A model generated the notes under the pieces. That model made no database searches, was not told the origin of the DNA, and saw only the letters and a list, made by a program, of their open reading frames with translations. Shown piece by piece: positions 26,468-32,310 of a stretch of DNA of 32,310 nt. This DNA comes from Sphingobacterium tabacisoli (lineage in GTDB: Bacteria; Bacteroidota; Bacteroidia; Sphingobacteriales; Sphingobacteriaceae): NCBI RefSeq assembly GCF_017908035.1, contig NZ_JAEQMU010000008.1, positions 1-32,310 on the forward strand, written 5' to 3'. Positions within the stretch are counted from its first letter, which is position 1; each line of letters starts with the position of its first letter. The position numbers and the translations under genes were made by a program.

Positions 26468-29400
26468 TTAGAATTTAAAGTTTAACCCAAATGCCACTCC
26501 AGCAGTACTAGGTACCCCATTAAAGTCTATTCCGACAGAACTAGACCCTACGATGCCTGAACCTGCTGCTGATGCTTCTGGATCCATACCTTTATAGTTT
26601 GTTAATAACCAAAGATTAGTACCAGTAACCGTAGCTGTCAATCCTTTGACCACTTTCGACAGACCTGCATTTTTCACTAATTCATTTCTGAAATCGTAAG
26701 ACAAAGATATTGAACGCAATCTCAACCAATTGGTATTCGTCATGAAATTAGCACTTTCTCTAGCGTAAAAAGTTGTATAATAATCCTGTATAATCTTCTT
26801 ACCACTGGTCTTAACACCGCTGATCTCATAATCCTGATCAGCTACATAAGTAAAGGATTTATCTTCATAAACAGGGTTAGAGGCTGTCCCTGTGTTTATC
26901 GCTCCGTTCAAAGTAATGGATTCTCTTTCCATCGAACGCTTGCTCATACCATTAATCGTCATAGCATAGTCCGTACCATTATAGATGTCTCCACCTATTC
27001 TAAAGTCGAAAAGGAAAGAAAGGTTCAAATTTTTATACTGGAAACTATTATTAAATCCTCCCGTCAATTTTGGTTCCCTATTACCGATAGCATAAGTTGT
27101 CAGGTTATCACTCACAGGCATACCTGTCTTTGAATCTAGCACAACTTTACCATCCGGTGTCCGCGTCCATTTTGATCCAGAGATCGCCATAAAATCTCCT
27201 CCATTAAAAGAAGCCGCCTTTGCATTACCAACCTGAACATCCGTAACATACAAGACTTCGGCACCTTTAAATAGATTTTCTAACGTTCCTTTATTTCTCG
27301 CCATGTTCAATGTTGATTCCCATACAAAACCATCTTTAACAATAGGTTTACCTGTCAGTGCCAGCTCCATACCTTTATTATAGATATCACCTGCATTTAC
27401 AGAAACCAAGATATAACCTGTGGACTGCCCCATCCTTGGAGAAATGATCTGGTCGTAAGAATTATTGGTATAATAAGTATAATCAACACCCAAACGGTTA
27501 TTAAAAAATCGCAATTCAGCACCGATTTCGAAAGACGTTGTACTTTCTGGTTTCAGAATTGGATTTCCTCTATTCCAATGATTACCAGTACCGACAAGGC
27601 CTCCTAAAAAGTCTTTCGAAGGCCATAAGTAGGTATCCGTCAAATAAGGAGTTGCATCCTTACCAACCTTCGCCCATGATGCCCTCACCTTACCAAAACT
27701 TAGCCAATCAACATCCTTTGTAAGCTCTGAAAACACAAAACTACCACCCACAGAAGGGTAAAAATAAGATCGATTCGCCACAGGTAGTGTCGATGTCCAG
27801 TCATTTCTTCCTGTAACATTTAAGAAAAGCATATTTTTATAGGCAGCTTTTAACTCTCCGTAAAGCCCAAATAATCTTCTCTTATTTTCTATGGAAGAAA
27901 AACGTTTATTTGCGTCAATAATATTTTCGAAACTATAAAACTTATCTACGACAAAATTAAATCCCATTCTTCTGTTATTATCAACAGTAGTCTGCTCAGA
28001 GTAGAAACCGACTAACGCTCCGAGATCGAAATCGCCTACAGTCTTATTAAAGTTTGACATCAAATTGGAGGACCAATAATTGAATTTATAGTCACTCTCA
28101 GACATCATACCTTTTTGAAACTGTTCTTTAACCGCCCCATTTTCTGCGATCAATGTTGAGTTTCTTGTCAAATAGCTATCCGTACCCACCTGATAAGAAA
28201 CATTCCACCAATCAAATAAATTCAGATTAGCGTTAATATTTGCTGTAAAGCGCTCCGTTTTATCACCCAATACGTTTCTATTTACAGTCCAGTACGGGTT
28301 TTCAACATCGTCTTGGAGTTTCTGCAATCCTTCAAACATGCGATATTTCGTCCCATCATCATTAAGATACTTACGCATATCGTCATTTCTCGACCATCTG
28401 TAGACAGAATTCATTGCTCCTGTACCACCTGAATTGTAAAGGCCTGCAGAAGTTAATGTCTTGTCTGTATTTGCTAAGGAGTATGCTATATTTGCACCTA
28501 GTTTCAACCTTCCATACTTCTGATCTCCGTTGAATCTGAAAGTAGTCTTATCAAAGCCAGTAGATGGTACGATACCTTTTTGATCAAAACGCGAGGCAGA
28601 TATATAGTACGTTGTATTCTGACTACCTCCTGCCAAACTTACATTGTTATCATAAATAGACGAAGTCTGGAAAAAGTCTTTAATATTGTCATACATGACA
28701 TCATTAGCTCCGAATTCCTCACCCCATGACTGCGTAGTGTAGGTATCCAATACCCCTTTCGCATTATACGATCCTCGTTTATATTTATTTTGTTGCTCAG
28801 GAAGCCTATTTACCCAATTCGTAGAAGCTCTTGATGAAAAGCTAATCTCGGCTCTCCCTTCTTTACCTCTTTTTGTCGTAATAATAATCGCTCCTGCAGC
28901 AGCCCGTGAACCATACAACGCAGCGGCAGCTGGTCCCTTTAATACCGAAACGTTCTCAATATCCTCAGGATTCACATCCATGATTCGATTACTATTGGAT
29001 GAAGATGTAGTTTGCGCACCATCAAATCCACTGTTACCACCTAATACCGTAGAGTTGTCGTAAATTACGCCGTCAACTACAAAAAGAGGCTGATTATCAC
29101 GCTCTAATGAAGTACCACCACGTAAAATAATTTGCGCTCCAGCACCAGCAGCACCTGAACTTTGCGTTACGTTCACACCAGCGATTTTACCTGCTAGTGA
29201 GTTCACCACATTAGACGTCTTGTTCTTCATCAATTCGTCTGCCTTGATATCCTGCACAGCATACCCCAGCGCTTTCTTTTCCTTCTTGATACCCAAAGCC
29301 GTTACAACCACCTCATCAATAGCTTCTTCTGAGCCACTCAATTTGATGTTGTAGACATTGCCCGAGCCCACTAATTGTGAAGTCTCTCCAGAACCGATTG

Positions 29401-29620
29401 CTCTAAAGATCAATGTTTCGCCTGGCGCAGCTTGGATTGAGAAAGAACCATCCGCATTCGTCTGCACGGAGCGTGTTGTTCCCTTTACAATAACAGTTAC
29501 GTTGCTCAGGCCACCTCCGTCAGAAGAAGTTACCTTACCCGAAACTGCTTTTTGCTGTGCCATCAAACAGGATGCATAAAGGCACACCCCGAAAAAAGCA
29601 AGTAAAAATCTCTTTTTCAT
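26468..29620 (-). CDS. SusC/RagA-family TonB-dependent transporter (pair 3)
   Basis: A 1050-residue TonB-dependent importer: signal peptide cut near LMAQ (residue 22), carboxypeptidase-regulatory-like domain (about 24-97), signature IDEVVVTALGIKKEKKALGY at 101-120 (the 'TALG' branch of SusC), plug with LYGSRAAAGAIIITTKRG near 235-252, and barrel ending VAFGLNFKF. It is only distantly related to the other two SusC proteins. No enzyme gene accompanies the pair, so its substrate cannot be deduced from gene content; linkage to cell-wall salvage is by location only. It sits downstream of the LytTR regulator gene, across a 343-base gap. Confidence 0.94.
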   Translation of the reverse strand: MKKRFLLAFFGVCLYASCLMAQQKAVSGKVTSSDGGGLSNVTVIVKGTTRSVQTNADGSFSIQAAPGETLIFRAIGSGETSQLVGSGNVYNIKLSGSEEAIDEVVVTALGIKKEKKALGYAVQDIKADELMKNKTSNVVNSLAGKIAGVNVTQSSGAAGAGAQIILRGGTSLERDNQPLFVVDGVIYDNSTVLGGNSGFDGAQTTSSSNSNRIMDVNPEDIENVSVLKGPAAAALYGSRAAAGAIIITTKRGKEGRAEISFSSRASTNWVNRLPEQQNKYKRGSYNAKGVLDTYTTQSWGEEFGANDVMYDNIKDFFQTSSIYDNNVSLAGGSQNTTYYISASRFDQKGIVPSTGFDKTTFRFNGDQKYGRLKLGANIAYSLANTDKTLTSAGLYNSGGTGAMNSVYRWSRNDDMRKYLNDDGTKYRMFEGLQKLQDDVENPYWTVNRNVLGDKTERFTANINANLNLFDWWNVSYQVGTDSYLTRNSTLIAENGAVKEQFQKGMMSESDYKFNYWSSNLMSNFNKTVGDFDLGALVGFYSEQTTVDNNRRMGFNFVVDKFYSFENIIDANKRFSSIENKRRLFGLYGELKAAYKNMLFLNVTGRNDWTSTLPVANRSYFYPSVGGSFVFSELTKDVDWLSFGKVRASWAKVGKDATPYLTDTYLWPSKDFLGGLVGTGNHWNRGNPILKPESTTSFEIGAELRFFNNRLGVDYTYYTNNSYDQIISPRMGQSTGYILVSVNAGDIYNKGMELALTGKPIVKDGFVWESTLNMARNKGTLENLFKGAEVLYVTDVQVGNAKAASFNGGDFMAISGSKWTRTPDGKVVLDSKTGMPVSDNLTTYAIGNREPKLTGGFNNSFQYKNLNLSFLFDFRIGGDIYNGTDYAMTINGMSKRSMERESITLNGAINTGTASNPVYEDKSFTYVADQDYEISGVKTSGKKIIQDYYTTFYARESANFMTNTNWLRLRSISLSYDFRNELVKNAGLSKVVKGLTATVTGTNLWLLTNYKGMDPEASAAGSGIVGSSSVGIDFNGVPSTAGVAFGLNFKF

Positions 29621-29690
29621 GTGTTTGATAGTTTGTTAAAATTGTGTTTATTTTCTAATAATAGATTTGTACACCAGTAATTTAGTTAAG

Positions 29691-29730
29691 CAAGTCTACG
29701 AAAAAAAATGGGGTTATGCGTTTTTTTGCG
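29691..29730 (-). promoter_or_regulatory. Probable promoter and GCGTTTTTTTGC motif upstream of susC3
   Basis: In the 343-base gap before susC3, minus-strand TAGACTTG (29691-29698) resembles the -7 TAnnTTTG box. About 20 bases upstream, at 29718-29729, lies GCGTTTTTTTGC (plus-strand reading), taking the place of a -33 box. A second, one-base-shorter copy lies at 29894-29904 in the opposite orientation. The rest of the gap is AT-rich with no gene seen. Confidence 0.4.
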
Positions 29731-29963
29731 AAACTATTTTACAAAAATTCACAAATAAAAATCCACACACACTATCTAAAACATGAATAAAATTCAGCAT
29801 ACAGCCTCTAAATCAAAACAAAAGACAAAAAAAAGACTAAACCATCACAACACACTGATTACCAACACTTGTTTATACAACTTTTTTAAAACGGCAAAAA
29901 ACGCAAAAACTAAGGAGCTCTCATTTACTTTGGACACGAATCATTAGAATCAACCTGCATAAC

Positions 29964-30878
29964 TCAATCAGCCTTGGCCTCAAACCAGGCCATAAAGTCC
30001 TCCACGTCATTTTTCGAGACCACGATCTGTTGGGTATAACCCTCTACCAGTTCCAGGATCATTCCCTTATCCGCCCGAGGCTTACAACCCAATATTATAT
30101 CACGATGCACCACCGCATTACGACCAGCCTTTCTATACACCTGCTTATCCAAATAGCTATACAGTCCTGTCAGTGTATGATTATCTTCATAAAACGCATC
30201 CACACCATAATAGATTTCATTAATCCCATCACTATGCCATATCAGTTTTACTGGGACATCTAATAGGCGAATCTTTTCGCCATCTTTGATTGCAATAATC
30301 GGATTGTCCTCGGTCACCGCATCCTCCTCCACTATCTTATTCCCGTTCTTGTGAACGCTACTTTCATCTGCTTTATTTTTTTCCAACAGATCGAAATAGG
30401 TATCTTTAAGCGACTCTACACTACAGAACAGACTATAAGCAATCGGGATTATCAACGAAACTGGAATCTGGAAAACTTTAAGATGTATCCGCACTAGCAA
30501 ACGCCCCGTAACCTGTCTATACATATGGTCAAATACCTCCATGAACAGCATCCCACCCACTATGCACAATATCACCATCAACAACATCCGCTTGTAGTAT
30601 CCCTCTTTCCAAGGCTGTTTCTCATCCAGATACCTCGTGATCCCATAGATATACTCCAGCACCATGAAGACCAATACCCAACACCAAACTAGATCGACAT
30701 AATAATCGACATTCTCCATCACGTGCGACCATATCTTCCACCCATCACCGATCGGATGCCCCAATGTAGAAATGAATAGCGCAATGACAAGAGCCCACAC
30801 CATACGTAGGATACGCTTATTTCGCTCCGAGAGCTTATAATGAGGCTCCTCTTCATTATTTAAAAAGAACATGACCAT
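29964..30878 (-). CDS. Membrane-bound LytTR-family transcriptional regulator
   Basis: A 304-residue protein with four predicted transmembrane helices (about residues 27-47, 58-80, 97-119 and 137-158), a charged linker (about 163-190) and a C-terminal LytTR-type DNA-binding domain (about 192-300). The domain is recognised from IAIKDGEKIRLLDV, the TGLYSYLDKQ helix, RNAVVHRDIILG and the closing IVVSKNDVEDFMAWF. No receiver domain is present. This membrane-tethered architecture is common in Sphingobacteriaceae, and the signals sensed are largely unknown. It is the nearest regulator to the sugar-uptake units and may control them, but this is inferred from position only. MFFLNN two codons in is an alternative start. 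Confidence 0.75.
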   Translation of the reverse strand: MVMFFLNNEEEPHYKLSERNKRILRMVWALVIALFISTLGHPIGDGWKIWSHVMENVDYYVDLVWCWVLVFMVLEYIYGITRYLDEKQPWKEGYYKRMLLMVILCIVGGMLFMEVFDHMYRQVTGRLLVRIHLKVFQIPVSLIIPIAYSLFCSVESLKDTYFDLLEKNKADESSVHKNGNKIVEEDAVTEDNPIIAIKDGEKIRLLDVPVKLIWHSDGINEIYYGVDAFYEDNHTLTGLYSYLDKQVYRKAGRNAVVHRDIILGCKPRADKGMILELVEGYTQQIVVSKNDVEDFMAWFEAKAD

Positions 30879-31059
30879 AATCTCAAATTTTTGATCGTTT
30901 ATAACTATTTGGCAACCATAATATTACAAAAACAAACCCACAATTTCAAAAAACTTCGCAGGATACCACTATATCTCACCAATATCCGTCAATAAATACG
31001 GAAAAAAGTGAACCTCTTATTTTCTTTGCTTTCGAGCATAGAGAATTAAACTAACGATA

Positions 31060-31650
31060 TGGTGGGCGTACCGAGGTCCTAACCATCTTTCCCGATGGTA
31101 TATCGTCCTGAGCAGAATAGCCACAGGCAGTGAGACCCGCTATTTATATCCTTCGGTACGCCATAGGGCTGGATGGGATAGCTCAGGACACAGGGACGCG
31201 GGTACAGCGATACAGTGCAAACAAAACCAGTGGGCAGGACGCGCCAAGGCTGCGCCGCTGAGAACAAGGAGCCTTGGCGGAGCAAATAACAGTATAGAAG
31301 ATCACTTGAGATGAAAAGAAGAAACACAGCATTACACATCATGACAGCATGGATCGCAAATCTGCGACCACTGTCGCTATCCTCCCATTGGCGGATCAGG
31401 CTGTGCGTATTCTTGACTACCAAAGTAGCCTTGAGCAGGTTCTATCGACAACCAGACGTATACATTAGGATACGCTTGCTCCGCCAGAGCCTCTTAGCCC
31501 AGCAGAGAGTCGTCAATAGAATCTGGTACCCCCTCAAGTTTGCCGTATTCACGGGCAGCTCGGCTGTCCGGCCTCTAGGAGGTCGGCTGTCCACCCCACG
31601 GAGCTTGTTCCGAATTTACTTCGGAAACTCCTCGACTGCATCACTGTGAG
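31060..31650. other. GC-rich, strongly structured island without a convincing gene
   Basis: About 590 bases, reaching roughly 60 % GC in parts against about 40 % around it. It holds several perfect inverted repeats: GGCGTACCG (31065) with CGGTACGCC (31154), GTCCTGAGC (31105) with GCTCAGGAC (31181), CGCCAAGGCT (31242) with AGCCTTGGCG (31270), CCATC (31083) with GATGG (31094), and TTCCGAA (31608) with TTCGGAA (31620). TCGGCTGTCC occurs twice (31560, 31583). Open frames exist on both strands (31079-31423 minus, 31311-31649 plus) but have no recognisable domain. It could be a structured RNA, a decayed mobile element or a repeat unit. The 180 bases between it and the LytTR gene hold only a weak promoter-like TATGGTTG (minus). 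Confidence 0.5.
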
Positions 31651-31700
31651 GTAAAACCGCGATGCACATTAAACAACAAGATTTAAAAACAACTAAAAGA

Positions 31701-32042
31701 ATGCTTATGCGTGCTTTAAAAAATAACTGGCTACGCGCTGGTATTACATTATTATTTTTATTGGGTGCTTTCTTCGTATTGAAAGCGATAGAGAAGGGTG
31801 ATTATAAAACGACAAATGTCGAAACAATTATCTTTCATTATGATAGCGAAGACACTTCTGAAGGAGCTTTCTCCGATCCAAGCAAATGGAAGGAGGGCCC
31901 TGCTCCGTCAAACAGACCTTGTGGAACAGGTCTTAACAAACCCTGTCAAAAAACAGCTGCAAGTAAAGAAGAACTTGACGACATGTTGGAAGAAAAAACC
32001 AACTCAGAAGTACTTGCTTTAGTAGACAGTAAAAGAGATTAA
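31701..32042 (+). CDS. Small single-pass membrane protein, function unknown
   Basis: The only plausible plus-strand gene. About 113 residues: a basic N-terminus (MLMRALKNNWLRAG), one hydrophobic helix (GITLLFLLGAFFVLKAI), then a hydrophilic tail probably outside the inner membrane, with two Cys in PCGTGLNKPC that might pair, and an acidic C-terminus. The frame is open to an earlier ATG at 31662. I favour the Met at 31701 because it follows an A-rich leader typical of this phylum and sits closer to the helix. Small exported proteins with a C-x-n-C tail are frequent in Sphingobacteriaceae; no family is assigned. Confidence 0.5.
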   Translation: MLMRALKNNWLRAGITLLFLLGAFFVLKAIEKGDYKTTNVETIIFHYDSEDTSEGAFSDPSKWKEGPAPSNRPCGTGLNKPCQKTAASKEELDDMLEEKTNSEVLALVDSKRD

Positions 32043-32070
32043 TTTTTTCTCTTCTAAAATTAAGGGGCTG

Positions 32071-32196
32071 TCTAAAAAGCTTGAATTTCTCGTCTTTGCG
32101 AGGAAGTATGACAAAGCAATCTGTGTTTTAAGTAAGTTAGATTGCCACACCATCGTTCCTCTGGTTCGCAATGACGACGATTTGTTACTTTTTAGA
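32071..32196. repeat. Dispersed palindromic (MITE-like) repeat
   Basis: Outer inverted repeats TCTAAAAAG (32071-32079) and CTTTTTAGA (32188-32196) enclose a degenerate palindrome running from CGTCTTTGCGAGGA (32091) with AAAGCAATCT to AGATTGCC and CGCAATGACG (ending 32176). The pattern of CGTCATTGCGAGG...GAAGCAATCT facing its complement is a repeat found dispersed in many bacterial genomes. It starts 28 bases after the small plus-strand gene and could act as its bidirectional terminator or be a mobile remnant. Confidence 0.7.
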
Positions 32197-32270
32197 TTCT
32201 GTGTTAATATACAAGTCAATTTTATATTTTTTTGTAATTTTAGGTTTTAGGCGGTCTTGTACCAGCCTGT

Positions 32271-32298
32271 TTAGGGTAGCCCTCGTTGGCTGCCCTAA
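32271..32298. terminator. Strong 11-bp hairpin at the window end
   Basis: TTAGGGTAGCC (32271-32281) pairs with GGCTGCCCTAA (32288-32298) with one T-G wobble around CTCGTT. On the plus strand TTTGTATC follows, a weak T tract. It may terminate a transcript from either side or belong to a repeat. The neighbouring gene lies outside the window. Confidence 0.5.
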
Positions 32299-32310
32299 TT
32301 TGTATCTACC

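Noticed and set aside
31079..31423. 114-residue minus-strand open frame in the GC-rich island
   Set aside because: Rich in Cys, Tyr and Leu with no recognisable fold and no homologous family known to me. It could be a remnant of a coding gene, but the sequence alone does not support a call.
31311..31649. 112-residue plus-strand open frame in the GC-rich island
   Set aside because: Composition is Arg/Leu/Ser-rich without any domain, it overlaps an opposite-strand frame, and the DNA is dominated by inverted repeats. It is more likely a chance frame in structured DNA.
32019..32219. 66-residue minus-strand frame over the palindromic repeat
   Set aside because: It lies almost wholly inside the dispersed repeat and overlaps the end of the plus-strand gene.

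Overview
The window looks like the chromosome of a member of the Bacteroidota, most likely Sphingobacteriaceae (Sphingobacterium or Pedobacter type). This rests on three SusC/SusD outer-membrane pairs, a Porin_10-type porin, a membrane-bound LytTR regulator, promoters of the TTTG/TAnnTTTG type, A-rich leaders without Shine-Dalgarno boxes, and about 40 % GC. No species is claimed. Almost every gene lies on the minus strand, so transcription runs from high to low coordinates.

Layout from low to high coordinates. Positions 1-430 hold three valine tRNA genes with two terminator hairpins and an upstream promoter. Positions 492-3336 hold a putative porin and a purine nucleoside phosphorylase. Positions 3526-29620 form a large locus for salvage of cell-wall sugars. 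It contains a sodium/solute symporter and MurQ (MurNAc-6-phosphate etherase), a secreted metallophosphoesterase fused to a PQQ-type propeller, a GHL10/DUF187 glycan hydrolase lipoprotein, a DUF4623-like surface lipoprotein, two copies of a namZ-susC-susD module (NamZ = DUF1343/GH171 exo-N-acetylmuramidase), and a third, unrelated susC-susD pair. Positions 29964-30878 encode a four-helix membrane protein with a C-terminal LytTR domain, a plausible local regulator. Positions 31060-31650 are a GC-rich, strongly structured stretch without a convincing gene. The end carries one small plus-strand membrane protein, a dispersed palindromic repeat and a strong hairpin.

Proposed joint function (inference). 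Peptide-free peptidoglycan glycan is captured at the cell surface and imported by the SusC/SusD pairs. The GHL10 hydrolase cuts chains, and the two NamZ enzymes release MurNAc from non-reducing ends. The symporter carries MurNAc into the cytoplasm. After phosphorylation by a kinase not present in this window, MurQ converts MurNAc-6-P to GlcNAc-6-P. Clear terminators at 24627-24660, 17902-17937, 7887-7924 and 3451-3502 divide the locus into units: susCD3; namZ2-susC2-susD2; namZ1-susC1-susD1-DUF4623-GHL10; and phosphoesterase/murQ/symporter.

The most interesting signals are the duplicated namZ-susCD modules with footprint-like conserved upstream boxes, a hairpin between namZ and susC that keeps its pairing through changes in both copies, a recurring GCGTTTTTTTGC word near several promoters, and the unexplained structured island at 31060-31650.
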